The notes under the pieces: model-generated
Told to the model about the DNA's origin: nothing
The model's input: the letters and a program-made list of their open reading frames with translations, nothing else
Databases searched by the model: none
Origin: Liolophura sinensis
Lineage: Eukaryota > Mollusca > Polyplacophora > Chitonida > Chitonidae
Assembly: GCF_032854445.1 (NCBI RefSeq)
Contig: NC_088306.1
Location: 24,029,764-24,093,763, forward strand
Length of the DNA: 64,000 nt
Reading direction: 5' to 3'
Program-made: the position numbers and the translations under genes
Shown: positions 13,877-26,840 of the stretch, piece after piece
How positions within the stretch are numbered: position 1 is the stretch's first letter
How the letters are laid out: each line of letters opens with the position of its first letter

Positions 13877-14847
13877 ACAAAAACAAACCATAATCAACTG
13901 AAATGTGTGTCACATAAGTGTTTTATGCCCCAAAAGCGCGTCACACTACAAAACAGAATAAATGAGCGTATGTATTTATACCACTTTGTTAAAGCGGTAA
14001 AGTTTTTTCAAGTTCGTCACTGTGACTATTATCAATGGTCCCAGCGTTAACTATGTGCTGTTTGGAGCTCCACTCTAATTATGAGTATTTTATACCAGTT
14101 TATTCTTTGCTAACGCCGACTACAAAGCAAAGTTGATCTCAGATGTCCTCATATAATACAGCTGTACTAATTTTATTCACGTATCGTAGGCCAGTTACAT
14201 AAATTTTATGCGTATTCCTTTATAAACAGGAGAGGAATGGTCTTGATGTATTTGACAGGAACACCACAGCGGGCATGCTATCCTCGTTACTGAAAGAAAG
14301 ATATACAATACCATTGAACAGTTCAGTAGGTTCTAGCGGTTACTGTTAACCTGTGATTACTGATACCGCCTATGGCTATAGTGGAAAGTTTGCCTCACAG
14401 CGTAGAGCAGTACAGACTTGTTCTATCAAGGAATCAATAGCATGATTTAGTTTTCTCTCCATTATGGTAGGGCTACAATTCCTGCCATTATTGATATCCC
14501 ATTGCCGTTCGTCTAAAGACTTTGGACAACTGTGGATATATGGGTACGTCAATATTCGGATATGAATCTATAGCCTTGTCTGAGTGAAAGATAGGCTTCA
14601 GGAGAAACGACGTTCTACCAGTGCTTTCTCAACACAAACAGAGTCCAACATGAACAATGTCTTTGCACCTTGACAACGCCCGTGTTGCAATATTGATATG
14701 GGAGTTCCTCATTTAGTATTGGGATTCAATTAATGGAAGCTCAGATCAATGTCGCTCGTAAAAACTAATGCATTTGTGAAGACCTTTACCGCTCTTAAAA
14801 ACCGCCGTGTTTCCTGTGATAGGCAGTGTCTTGTTGCTGAAAAATAT

Positions 14848-14975
14848 TTATTTATTTCATTGGTGTTTTACGCAGTACTCACGAACATTTTACTTATACG
14901 ACGGCAGCCAGCATTATGGTGGGAGGAAACCGAGCGGAGCCCAGATGAAACCCACGACAATCAGCAGGGGGGGTT
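14848..14975 (-). mobile_element. SINE A, truncated
   Basis: Minus-strand copy: TTTATTTCATTGGTGTTTTA at the left, then CAGCATTATGGTGGGAGGAA, fading after AAACCCACGACAATCAGCAG. Confidence 0.9.
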
Positions 14976-15060
14976 ATTAGTGGTTGACAGCGGTCACGAA
15001 CCGCTTCTGCCGTCCAACAAGAAGCCCGTTGTCAATTCATCCTCCATCAATATGAAATAA

Positions 15061-15262
15061 GGGGCTTCCGTGGCCGAGGAGGTTACCACGCCAGCACTGC
15101 CATACCTCTCTAGCCGTACATGTGAAGGTATTCCAGCAAACCGCGTATGGTCGAAGGTTTCCTTAGGGCTCAGCCGGGTTTCCTCTCACCATAATGCTGC
15201 CGCCGTCATATGTGAAATAGTTTGGAGTACGGTGTAAAACACCAATGAAATAAATATATGTT
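15061..15262 (+). mobile_element. SINE A copy with tRNA-like head
   Basis: It begins GGGGCTTCCGTGGCCGAGGA and ends AACACCAATGAAATAAATAT, with an internal deletion in the B-box region. It is one of four alternating copies in 14.85-15.6 kb. Confidence 0.9.
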
Positions 15263-15352
15263 AATACGAAATATACATAAGCCCGTGATGCAAGTGATAA
15301 TCTGCGTGTGACATATAATTTAAAACCGAGCACTCTGTTGTAACCATCCATA

Positions 15353-15485
15353 GATTTTTTTGATTGGTGTCTTACGCCGTACTATATATTTTACGTATGC
15401 GTGGCGGCCAGCATTATGGTGGGAGGAAACCCACGGCCATCCGCAGATGCTGACAGAGCTTCCCATGTTTGTCCAGAGAGGCATA
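15353..15485 (-). mobile_element. SINE A, truncated
   Basis: Left end GATTGGTGTCTTACGCCGTA, then CAGCATTATGGTGGGAGGAA and CACGGCCATCCGCAGATGCT; the tRNA part is missing. Confidence 0.88.
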
Positions 15486-15547
15486 TATACATATAGTTTA
15501 AGACCGGCCACCCCGGATTAACCACCCACAGAACTGGTAACTAGGGT

Positions 15548-15600
15548 GTAAGTGAAATATGCATTACTACGGCGTAAGGCCATTATCACATAATAGTGCA
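15548..15600 (+). mobile_element. SINE A 3' remnant
   Basis: It reads GTAAGTGAAATATGCATTAC, then ACGGCGTAAGGCCATTATCA and ATAATA. Only the last ~50 bases remain. Confidence 0.65.
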
Positions 15601-17878
15601 AAAGTTACCATTGATTCATACCGTATTTAGTGGCACTCCTGGCATGATAAGACAAATGGAAACATTTTCTAAACGTACATGTGATACTTTACATTGTTGC
15701 CGTTCCGTTTTTTTTCCAGATAAACGTCACACACATGCCAACTGGTACTAAAGTATGTTAATTTCTTGGCGTTTCACGCGTTTGACAAAAAATAACCACC
15801 TTGTGTATAGTTTAGATGATGAAAAGCTTAGATGTAAAACTTTTTTCTTTCAAGCTACTATTGTTTGGCAAGCAATGTATCCATGCGTCTTATTTCTTAT
15901 ATTGTTTCCAGTGATTGATTTTCTCACAACATTTCGATAATCCACAAAATTGGTGCACCGAAATGCTATTATCCTACAGTAAATGTGTAACCTCATCGAA
16001 TGATAATACTCTATGGTCCATAACTCTGTGGAAATTGTTCGTTTTTTATGATGTGTATTGATGCACACGTAGTTGACATTGGTCATAAACCATCGACGAC
16101 CCCAATTCTGTAGTTGAAATCTTTGTAATGCATTTCCGGCATCATTCTTATTTGTGTGCAGTGACACCGACCTCATCTAGTCGCTGAGCACCGAATTTGA
16201 TCGAAATCATTGCAAACACGTGTGCTGTTTTTTCTTTTCACGGCGATTTATGAAGCTCATTAAGTTCAACCCGGCGTTTTGTGGCTTTTCCGACGGCTTC
16301 ACGGGGCGTTTGGTTAACGCAGTCAAATTAACATGTATCAATATCGGCTTTCGTGGGACCAAAGGTTGAACACCAGGCAAAATGGTCCACAAACACGTAA
16401 TGCCCCTGTTTGCGAAACTTTAATAGAGAGATCCGCTATAAAGTTCAGTCTCAAATCGGCTGGATTCCGTGTATTTTACCACAGGATGCCGGACTGTAGC
16501 GAAAACAAAGGAGAAGAATGGCCAAATCATCGGTTTCTTTAAAAAAATACATTGCATGTATTCATCTTTGTTATGCCCCATTTAATTGCAGATAAAATCT
16601 GTACTTGTGTGCTAGAAACCACCGGCTTTAAAAACGATTTCAAGCTGTACTTTTCCTAGTGCGGACTTAAGTGGAGAAACGACAACTGGATAATGACTGG
16701 AGTTTAAACCGATACCAAAGATCCATCGCGGTACGCTGACAGCATATCGACGTTCCAACGTCGAATAAATCCTAAGGCTTCCACAGAACTAACTGTGCAG
16801 TAGACAGCGGCCGCCCCGAGTCTAATGTGACGCAAGTTAGGGGGAACATAGTACTGCTTACAGGATTGACCCTGGCAAAGGCATCAAATTTCCCATGGGT
16901 GTTTCCAGCTGAGCATCTTTTGAATTTTACCTAAAGACAGCCACTCGATTTCCTTGCTTCCATGATTACACGAAAATGATATAAGACATTTTTTTTGAAA
17001 CGACATTCAAAGTATTTTAATGCCTTTGACGGAATTGAGGCCTATTTAATTAGTGGGAAAAATAAAAGCTAAAAACCCAAAGCGGAGAGGACGTAAATCA
17101 AGCTCTTCAAAGTCCAGTCTTGCGCTTTGAATTACACATTAAACCCATGAGATCGATCAATAATTCAAACGAAAATATAATTGCTATTTGTAGGGCGACG
17201 TATCCGTAAATAACACGGCGGCCGAGACGAAAACTGCAAGTCTCAGCTTGTAGTGACAGCTCTAAGCCGAGCTACACTAGATTTGTAGATCGGAAAATTG
17301 ACTTGTTTTTTTTCTGTTGATTTATTTCTGTCAGTAGTGATTAACGCCGTACTTAAGAATGTTGCACTTATATAACGTTAGTTAGGTTAATGGTGAATGA
17401 AAATGAATAGAGTGGAAACCATTCTCTCTTGACATAACTTCTGAATTAAGGCCTTGCCTAAACCTGGATTCGAAAACCTCCAAAATGTACGGCGTAATCA
17501 ATTAGACGTTGTATATTATACAAATATCCACCGCTAACAGAAGCCACTCCTATCCTCGATGAATACATCGCTAGCCGTACTACAGGAGCTGGTAGTTTCT
17601 TAGTCAGTAATAAATATCCGATGTTATTGCGGAGAGCCAGCACCAAACTGCACTCTGTTTGAGCTCGTACAGCTGGGTTTATAACGCTATCTCAGTTGAA
17701 ATTCACGCAGTCAGCCATATCCGTCTTGTGAAAGAGTTCACCACCGTGGACTTTTCGATTAATAAATTTTGAAAATTTGCCTGCCACGAATATAGGGCGA
17801 AAAATCCCACACACCACATTAACGTATGAAACTAGCAGGTAGGAAACGCCAGAGAGCGTCTGTATACGGCCAAAATTA
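15601..17878. other. Unassigned sequence
   Basis: Short overlapping frames only; no recognised gene or repeat. Confidence 0.6.
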
Positions 17879-17890
17879 TACTTAGAGAGA

Positions 17891-18153
17891 TTTTTTTTTT
17901 GGATTGGTGTTTTACGCCGTACTCAAGAATATTTCACTTATACGACGGCGGCCAGCATTATGGTGGGCGGAAACCGGGCAGAGCCCGGGGGAAACCCACG
18001 ACCATCCGCAGGTTGCTGACAGACCTTCTTACATACGGCCGGAGAGGAAGCCAGCATGAGCTGGACTTGAACTCACAGCGACCGCATTGGTGAGAGGCTC
18101 CAGGGTCATTACACTGCGCTAGCGCGCTAACCAACTGAGCCACGGAGGCCCCC
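17891..18153 (-). mobile_element. SINE A, full length, with 12-bp target-site duplication
   Basis: The best copy in the window. On the minus strand it starts GGGGCCTCCGTGGCTCAGTT, a tRNA-like head with A box TGGCTCAGTTGG and a B-box-like GTGAGTTCAAGTCC. A conserved body follows (CGGATGGTCGTGGGTTTCC, then CACCATAATGCTGGCCGCC, then AGTGAAATATTCTTGAGTAC), ending CGGCGTAAAACACCAATCC plus an A-rich tail. TACTTAGAGAGA occurs exactly at 17879-17890 and 18154-18165, a perfect 12-bp target-site duplication. It is non-autonomous and RNA polymerase III-type. Confidence 0.95.
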
Positions 18154-18165
18154 TACTTAGAGAGA

Positions 18166-18395
18166 AGACAGGGTCATAGCCTCTCATCAATGCGTTCGCT
18201 GTGAGTTCAAGTCCAGCTCATGCTGGCTTCCTCTCCAGCCGTACGTGGGAAGATATGGCAAAATCTGTGGATGGTCGTTGTTTTCTCCGGCCTCTGCTAG
18301 GTTTCCTACCACCATAATGCTGACCGCCATCGTATAAGTGAAACATTCTTGAGTACGGCGTAAAAACAGTAATCATATAAATCAATCAATCACAC
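18166..18395 (+). mobile_element. SINE A, 5'-truncated, head-to-head with previous copy
   Basis: It starts within the tRNA-related part (CCTCTCATCAATGCGTTCGC) and runs to AGTACGGCGTAAAAACAGTA plus an ATAAATCAATCAATCA tail. It lies directly beside the minus copy at 17891-18153, giving a long inverted repeat. Confidence 0.93.
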
Positions 18396-20660
18396 TAATC
18401 ACATGAGAGCAAATGTGTCACTCCATTTAATTCATTTGTGATTTAGGTGGTAATGACAGATATTTGAACTAGATGAGAGTCACTGTTTCTAATGTCTATG
18501 CGTATGGCTAGGTGTGCGTAGAGTTCCCAGGGAGCCAAGCGGGTAATATTCCCGGCAGAGGGCCTCAATAGGCCTTGCGAATATTGACCTGGAACGTCCA
18601 TTTTGGTTGACGGCTGGTATACGAATGTCTGTTTTGACACAAAGGTTTTTGGTAGCTTTACTCAAACTTAATTAACTCTATGACTTCAGAGACATAGGGC
18701 TGCTTGGCTGTTAGTCAGCTGATGTTGCTAAATTTACGTGAAATGTAATAGTGCGTTATCTTCCACGTTACTTTCCGCTAACTAAACCTGCCTCTCCGTT
18801 TTAACGCAGACTAAGGATATAGTTTCTTTTGTTGTGTTTTCAGTACTTAAAACCGTTTATCGATAGTCATTTTAATCTAACAGCAGTTTCTTTTTTATTC
18901 CTTGTTTTGTTTGGTATTGCTTTATACCACTTTGAAGTGCCTAGAACTGTGGATACAGGTGAAAAGATTAGCGGTTGGAAGTCCGGAGATTTTCGCCATT
19001 GATTTAAGGATCATCCAACAGGCAGATTCCAGACATTTAAAAAACAGAAAAGCATATAACGATTTTATTTCCTTTGACTCCCTTTAATGCAAAGAAACAA
19101 ACGTGAAAAGAAAAGGTTCAATGTGGAAAAAAGAGTTTCAGAAATGTTCCCATTATTAAAGTCTTGAAATATGGAATATGCAAATTTGTCACTGGATAGT
19201 AAACGCCACTTAATCAATAACCACAAAATAACCTCAAACATTGCTTTGCTTTCATAAACTGTAAATGTAATATGGTGTACGCCACAAAAAAGTAAATGGC
19301 CAAAAATAACTTTCGTACTGAAGTAGCTGTGAAAAATTGTGGACAAAGTAAAGAAATGAATTTAATACGCAGGACAGGAAGCTGGCAATTTAATGAAGAA
19401 AAAACGCACCACCCAATTCAGTGCCAGCTATGTCCATTTTCGTCTGTAGAGTATATTAATTATAGTAATGTATATATGCTCTTCTGACATATCAAATACG
19501 TTCTATTCGCAGACATTTTTTCACCTTGATTGAGAAGGGTTTATAAGCCATTTGCCGTGGCTTCAGCGAATGCAGCTGAGCACTGGGATTGATGATAAAT
19601 GTCACCGCATTCAATCCTTTCCCAAACAGCCTTCCCGTTTTTTTTTTTTCTTCACGGTATGTGCCTATCGATCTGAGGGTTTTCCTACCACCGAATCAGT
19701 ATCAAATCCGGGGGAATTCTTTAAGCCATTCAGTTATCCTTCAAAGCTGTTATCTGCTAATCGCTGTGGTATTGACGCGACAGGCGTCGCGACTGGAACT
19801 ATACTTGTCGATTTCACACCCGGTGTCAGACACTTTCAATGACGTATCAAAGGGCCTGTGACGCTCTGGTAACAGGGATAAACATCGTCTTCCGCTCTCT
19901 TCATTCCGCGGGAATACGGCGATTAAATGACTACTCCGATTCATGTTTTATCGATAAAAGATCACGTCGGCTGCTTTGTAATTTGGCTAACTCAGAACGC
20001 AATGAATTGACTTGACTTTGAGCTTGAATGCCTTCGAAGGCCAGGAAGAGAGATGGATGCTGCTTTGAAAGTGATCGCCAAGGGTGTAATCTGAGAATAT
20101 TACGTCCAATGTTAACGCGCTTGTTAGCTTACGCAAGCTGCCAGTGTTTTAACCATTGTGCATACTATAACGATGTTGATTTTTGCTTGATCTCCGTGTG
20201 ATGCTTAAAATGACACTGGTTTGCTATAAGTATGTTACATACAAAACTGATGTTATCTACTGTTAATCTAATGAATGAGGACATCATCGAGCACATGTCA
20301 TAGGTTAAGTGAGGTGAGCTTTGGGGTCGACAAAGTGTTAGGGGAATTGTTTGCCAAACAGGAAACATATAGGTGATCTAAAGACTGCATGGGTAGTAAC
20401 GTGAGATCTCGTTGCCTAGAAGTTAGTTGCCCTATCTTCCTTTGATTACTCGACTCCCTTGGATATTTCTATATTTTAGGTATACACGTGTTATGAAAGG
20501 TACACAAATTACACGTATTGTTGGGAAATCAGTTGCTATAACATACTGACAGTGCATCAACATATATTGGAACGAAGAAAACAACTATTTTGTGTGAGAT
20601 TAAAAGTAATAGCGGTTATTCAATGTTTCAAACTTTTTCTGACGTTTGATCTTCACCCCG
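18396..20660. other. Unassigned AT-rich sequence
   Basis: Three overlapping frames at 19552-19944 on both strands look like chance; nothing else was recognised. Confidence 0.6.
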
Positions 20661-20720
20661 CTTTATACACCTGAATATTTATTTATACACCTGAATATTT
20701 ATTTATACACCTGAATATTT
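20661..20720. repeat. 3 x 20-bp tandem repeat
   Basis: Unit ATTTATACACCTGAATATTT occurs three times (first base pair differs in the first unit), merging into the SINE A tail. Confidence 0.95.
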
Positions 20721-20875
20721 ATTTATTTGATTGGTATTTCACGTCGTACTCACACATTTTTCACTTCTACGGCGGCGGCCACATTATGGTGGTAGGAACC
20801 CGGGCAGACCCCTCGGGAAAAATCCACGTCCATCCGCAGGTTGCTGTAAGACTCTCCCACTTACGGTGGATAGAC
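20718..20875 (-). mobile_element. SINE A, truncated
   Basis: ATTTATTTATTTGATTGGTA tail at the left, then GGCGGCCACATTATGGTGGT, then CCATCCGCAGGTTGCTGTAA. Its tail adjoins a 3 x 20-bp tandem repeat (20661-20720). Confidence 0.9.
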
Positions 20876-21135
20876 TTAAATATGTATGTAGATTAAGAAG
20901 GAAGGGATGAATCTTTAAGAATACATTTAGAGCAGAGGTCACGAATATAAATGTTTTAGTGAAAAGTACAACCCATTAGTCGGAGATTTGTATTTTCATT
21001 CAAAACTACCAGATAAATTTGTCCAAGGTACCTGTTAATCTACTTGAAAACTAGAACATAACTCTTTTTATTTTATGCATTGTTCTAAGATGTTTACTTA
21101 ATTCACTTAAAGGTCTTCACTGTCTCATGCATTGT

Positions 21136-21240
21136 ATTTATTTTTTTAATTGATTGGTGTTTTACGCTGTACTCAAGAATATTTCACTGATACGAGGGCG
21201 GCCAGCATTATGGTGGGTGGAAACCTGGCAAAGGCCCATG
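21136..21240 (-). mobile_element. SINE A 3' half
   Basis: GATTGGTGTTTTACGCTGTA, then GGCCAGCATTATGGTGGGTG; it breaks off at AAAGGCCCA. Confidence 0.9.
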
Positions 21241-24200
21241 TATCGTAAGTTTCCGAATAACAACCAAAGAGATGGAGTTACTGCCACAACAAGTATTTAC
21301 GCTTGTAAAACCCTGTCTTTGCTACACCTGTAAATAGCTGGTTAGGACAAGGCCTACTTGGTAGTCTGTGGGCAGTCCAAACTTTGATTTCCGGATTAAC
21401 GGCATAGATGGTCTAATGTAAGCTATTGCCTGTCTCTCTGACGCACGGATAAACCCGTGGTTCTGGCGCCTACTAAAGCCTGCCAATGTTCTTCGCCTAG
21501 ATTTCGCCTACCAACGTGTTATAAACGAGACTTTTAGCAGCCCACTCTCTACCACCTTATTGATTCTCGAACACAAGAGATGAACAACGCCGGCTATCTG
21601 ATTAACGATTTTACCGGAACATTTCCAACAAAATCTCTGAATGGCTGTCTACAGCTGTAAGAATAAGCGCGTTACTAAGAGAGGATATTTTGCGGGGACA
21701 AAGTGGTTTTATCTTGCTCGACAGTCAATACAAGAGTATCCCGGAGAGCCCAAGGCAAAGTGATCCCGGGCGATGCCCATTGGGTGCCAGTTCAAAAAAG
21801 CATTTTGCCGAGGAGCCGAGCGGGAACTGATTTGAACACACCCAAGCAACAGCCAAACTTATCTTTAGTGAACAGGGTGAAAGAGTTTATCCTTTGTGGC
21901 CTTAGACAGCGAAGTGTCTTTTGCAGTGTTGTATTCCAGGAGAGCACTTTAGCTGACGTGATATAGGCTGTAGTCTTTAGAACAGTCCTTCGCGCCCGCC
22001 ATATTCCCGATGTAAATACTCAAGCCCCCTTTAGCATGCAAAGCGTGGCCACTTTTCCTGCCCTTAGGTGATTTGCCTTTCATGGACCACCTTGATGCGA
22101 TTATTGACAACTGGTAAAGATTTTCAAGAGGCTAAGTAAAGATTATATAAATAAGACAAACACGACATCGAGCCTGGGGCACCGAAAGCTGCACGATGTA
22201 AGCCTCAGGTTATTTCCGATGTGATCAATATAACCAAATAATAAACAATGATTATACAGATTCTACAATATGGATTGTTAATCCGTAGCATAATGAGTCT
22301 CAAAGATGCATTTGCAGCACACTTGTAGTGTGAAGCTTTAATCTTTGTTTAGTATTAACACGAAATCCGTCTTTAACGGCTTTAGTCTTAGTGAATGCTC
22401 GTGATCTGGAACGATTATTTGTTTTGATTGTTATATAAAGTATGATGGTATACAGACTTAGGCCTATACTCATATTCATAGACGAAACATGCATCACCAC
22501 GGAATGTCAGGCCAATAGGGAATTCCAGATAAACTTGATATGCAATTGCATGCCTGTTTTTTTTGGGGCTTGTTGTTTAGAGGAATTGTGTGTCTATTTA
22601 CATATAACCATCGATGTTTCAAGACATAATGCTCACAGGTGCCGCCCTCCACCTACTCACAAATAACTGTGCTATATGACGGAGATATGTGTTTGACGCG
22701 TCCGTTATACATTACTTCTCTATGATATATGTTCCTGACGAGGAGGTTTACAAAACAAACTCCTGAGATACCATAGCATTGTTTGCATTTGAAAAGCCAT
22801 AGAAAAATAACCGACGGGGCCCCTGGGTTTGGCTTTATTCATTTATTTTTTTTGGTATATTTATTTGATTTCGCGTTATACCAACACGCCCCACCCAGGG
22901 ATATTTTCCATATACACCTGGAGGGCTCCTAATATTTCTGGTTGCATACAATCTAGCTGTGAAACTACTTCCCAAATCCGTGAACGCAAAATTGACCGAC
23001 TAATCAAGGACACCTTAATCCACTTATAGAAGACTAATGGTCTTCCGGTCTGCCGTGGACGGTTCCACGCCAGAGTCGTTAGCATAGCGTTAATCTATGC
23101 GCCAAATATCATTATTCGCGGCATACCACTGTTATACATTATGTGGCGCGCCTTCCATACAGACGTGACTTTCCTCAACAAATATCAACCCAATGTAGGC
23201 CAAGCTTACGCCAGCTTCAAGACAACGGGCTGCTGACAACTCGACAAAGGGTCAAGTGCTTAGTGTCGTTTTGTCCCATTCTTTTCTACTCTATTACTGA
23301 CCTATGAACTGATTTCCTTCTCGTTGGCGAGTCGGCTTTGTCTGCGCGTCATTTTGCATTTGACAGACGTAAAAGGAGCGGCCATTAATAAGGCATTAAG
23401 CTCTTGACGTTGCCCTTTGTCCTAGACATGTCCTGAAATTCCCGTAGTTGAATACAAGGAATTTAATGACAAACCACCGTGGTTCTATCAAATTAGAGTC
23501 ATACGTTGCTGGGTTACTGGTCGTTGATTGGAAATAAATCAGGGCAGTCACGTGACTTGTCCTTGGCAGGACTCCTCGATTTCAAAAGGAAATGAGTCTC
23601 CTTGCTTTCCAACAAAATGACATTTCAAGCTGGTCTCTCGAAAGGGAGTCTGTGTTTAAGAAAATGTGGGACGCTCAAAACTGCACACATAATTGCCTGT
23701 GATACACCATTGCTGAATACAGCCCTTATAACACGAAACATTATTTCTTGGAGAAGGGTACTTGAAAGGCGAAGCAGCTGGAGGCAGCCTTTCATGTAGT
23801 GCAATACAAATTTTGAACAACTCGTCTCAAATTGTAAGACATTATTTCTACGAGAATAGAACTTCTTCCCTGGCCTTGACAGAAAATGTTTTACCTAATC
23901 AGAGAAAAAGTGAAACTGAAATGTCACTTTTGAAAGATTTTTGAGATTTCCGTCTCTGTAAGATTGCCAGCTGAGAGCACCTTCCTTATCGCGGTAGGCA
24001 AATGCGTTTAGAATAGTTTATTTATAGTTACTCCAATTCATCAGTGATTTGCCCCTGTGCCCAGAATGAAATAGATCTATAATGGGTTGATTATTCACAC
24101 CCGAGGCAATAAGACTTTGTAATTCAATACTGTCCATCTGAAGTGCCAAATCAACACTGAAATTGGCAATTCGACTGATTGCAGATTTAATTCGGTATCT

Positions 24201-25337
24201 GACAGGTAAAATACCAGTAAACGGCGATCATAACGCCATAACCGACAGGGATTGTTGGCATCCATAAAAGTTAATGTGTGAATTGTGACCCCGTAATTAT
24301 CCGGCATCCTGTTAAACACAAAAGAAAACTTCTAGTTTGCATTTCAGCCACGTCTACGTAAAAAGCTATTTCACTCTGCAGGACTCCGTGGCCTTTTCGC
24401 AAAGACTGTTCCAAAATGCAAGTAGATCAATTTCATAGATTAGTATCGAGAGACGTTTGTCAGACCTTGGCTTCGCTATTAACTCAGAGGAAGAAAGACG
24501 GCGTTGGCAACTGCCTACAACTGAGCAGCCGCCATTACCGATGATCTAGACAAAGCAGACTTAGTTTTGTCTAGCGACTTTGCCAGAAGACAAATTTCCT
24601 CAGACGTCCGGGTGGATTGCCAAGATAAAATCAGGTCCCCCGATCGTAGAAATGGGTATTATATCAAACGATTTTGTGATAATAAAGACTCTCTCGTAGC
24701 ACGTCTGTCTGAATACCAATTTGTGCGTTAGTCAATCTTTCAATCTCGTGGATAAAGGGATAATGCGGGATGTCAGATACCTTCCAGTTTCGTAATAGTC
24801 TGGATATGGCGTTGTCCCTTCTGTCTATCACAATGACTCATATACACTGATACGACCGGAGCTTAGGCAACCGATACTCCAAATGGCCTAAGATTGGTAC
24901 ATGCCATGTAGAAGGTTTAAAGTATTCGTGAAATAAATATAAACCCTGGCCGTCGTCGCATAATAAAGAGGAATATTTTTGAAAAATCCGAATGGACTTA
25001 ATCTGTCCAAGAATCGAGCTGACAATCAAGATCTGATAAAGGCTTACCCTTAATTTAAAGGGAATTTTACCCGCTAAAGTTAACTCCCCACACATGTTAG
25101 AATATGTCACAAGGCTAAAGACAAAAATATTACGTGCCATGGAGCCTTTATGTAAATGTTGCTATATTACCTCAACGTGTCTCAAAGTAATGCCACGCAA
25201 ACGTACCAACCGACCGTCCACAAAATGCAGAAAGGCTGTTATATATCTCTCAGGTAGCATGTTTTTAAGTTACATGTACAGAATACAGCAAAACACAATT
25301 CAAAAGCAATAAAACAATTACTTACATACTCTAAAAG
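21241..25337. other. Unassigned sequence
   Basis: Unique-looking sequence, GC-richer around 21.4-21.9 and 23.1-23.4 kb; no gene was recognised. Confidence 0.6.
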
Positions 25338-25655
25338 GGTCCTGATGTGGCCAAGTGGTAAGGTGTGCGGCTCCAAATACAAGCATCACTTGGTGCATGT
25401 TCAATCCCGATCTTGGAGAGAAACTTTTAATATTAACCTCTGGTGACTATTCGTTGAGGCTTTTAGTGGGGCAAAGAAACGGTCGACGGCGCGTGTGTCG
25501 CCTTTTGCACAGTTTTATATTCCTTGAAAACGACTTGTCTTCCTTTAACATAGGGAGTTACGTCACATGTCGGAAAGTTCGTCACTCACATACCCAAATG
25601 CTGGTGGTTTACAACGAGCAATCCGGTTTAACGGTCGCCATCCTATGGGTAACAA
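25338..25655 (+). mobile_element. SINE D with tRNA-like head
   Basis: Head GATGTGGCCAAGTGGTAAGG (A-box-like) and GCATGTTCAATCCCGATCTT (B-box-like). The body includes GTCGGAAAGTTCGTCACTCA and GCTGGTGGTTTACAACGAGC. No clear tail. Confidence 0.75.
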
Positions 25656-25861
25656 ATTCTTAACTATGGCCTTGCACAACAAATGGATAAATGAACTCAC
25701 ACAAATACTTTTTTAATTAGTCTGTTTTGAGTGGGAGGGTGTAAGTATTCAAGTAACAAATGTGACACAGCATGACTGTACAATATAATTTTTATTTTAA
25801 TACGTAAATATAAAATGTATGCTCTCTGAATAAACTTTAACACAACGGTGATGGGTGGTGG

Positions 25862-25928
25862 AATCCGGAGTGTTCGGTATATACCACCAGTCTTTGGCAA
25901 GTTACTGACGAACTTTTCACCTGCATGA
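25862..25928 (-). mobile_element. SINE D body fragment
   Basis: On the minus strand it reads GAAAAGTTCGTCAGTAACTT, then GCCAAAGACTGGTGG and GAACACTCCGGATTC, matching the body of the copy at 25338-25655 in the opposite orientation. Confidence 0.8.
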
Positions 25929-26039
25929 CTTACCTACATACACATGATTTTGATGGGATACAGGTGGTCAAGACAATGCTACGCAAGTGGTTTCAGGAGA
26001 GCCTTCGACAGCTCATTGTGACCAAAGCCCCAGCGGCAG

Positions 26040-26135
26040 TAAAAGCTTTGGAATGGCCAAGGTCGGTTTTGAACCTCCATCTGGTGTGCCTCAGCAACTG
26101 AAAAGCATTGGCCTTTCACCATTAGATCGAGGCAA
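26040..26135 (-). mobile_element. tRNA-like SINE head, other family
   Basis: On the minus strand GCCTCGATCTAATGGTGAAA and GGAGGTTCAAAACCGACC resemble A and B boxes. The B-box end is shared with 33834-33855. Confidence 0.5.
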
Positions 26136-26840
26136 GCTCCTTTGGCATACTGGAGACTTACCCTTGTTTTCATCTCTCTCTTTTGAACGTTTTATGTTCA
26201 GGTGGAGGATTATTTATCTTGTCGTGGAATGAGATACCTGTTTAGATTTTTCAGTATCTAAATACGTTCTGAACACATGACAAGGTGCACAACATAAAGC
26301 ATTGTTTATTTATACGGCCGTCTATTCATTACTTCTAATCTGTAAGTGGCAAAGGCTATCATAGCTATCACGGTATCATCAGGCCTGTTGAAGGGAATTG
26401 AGAGTTAGAAGATATCGGGTATCTCGAGCTATGGACGGGTATAGGCTAACTGGGTACCTTTAATAATTGATGATGCTAACTTCTTTATAGAGGACGCGCA
26501 GGAGGATGCAAAATTAACCTGGAATGAAATGATGAATTGAATTTACAATCCAAAAATAAACACTGAAATGCCTCCCGTTGATTAAGTTAGCGCTCTGACA
26601 TTTTTTTTTTCAAGACGAGATATCACACATTACATTTTGTTTATCCAATGTCGCATTAAGATTTTTGGTTTCTGGTAGATAACAGAGAGGTGCAAAATAC
26701 AAAAGTCTATATCGAGTATCTCACAACACAAGGATATTGCTGTTTTGTTCGATAAGAAAAAAATTCAGCTATCAAAACATCGATAGACCCAGCAATCAAT
26801 CACTCAACAAATCATAATAAACCATCTCCTTTTCTTGCAG

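Noticed and set aside
18110-18153. tRNA-like sequence with good A and B boxes that could be called a tRNA gene
   Set aside because: It is the head of a full-length SINE with target-site duplications and does not fold as a complete cloverleaf by eye.
19552-19944. Three overlapping frames on both strands as a gene
   Set aside because: No motif, no splice support, frames of similar quality in different registers.
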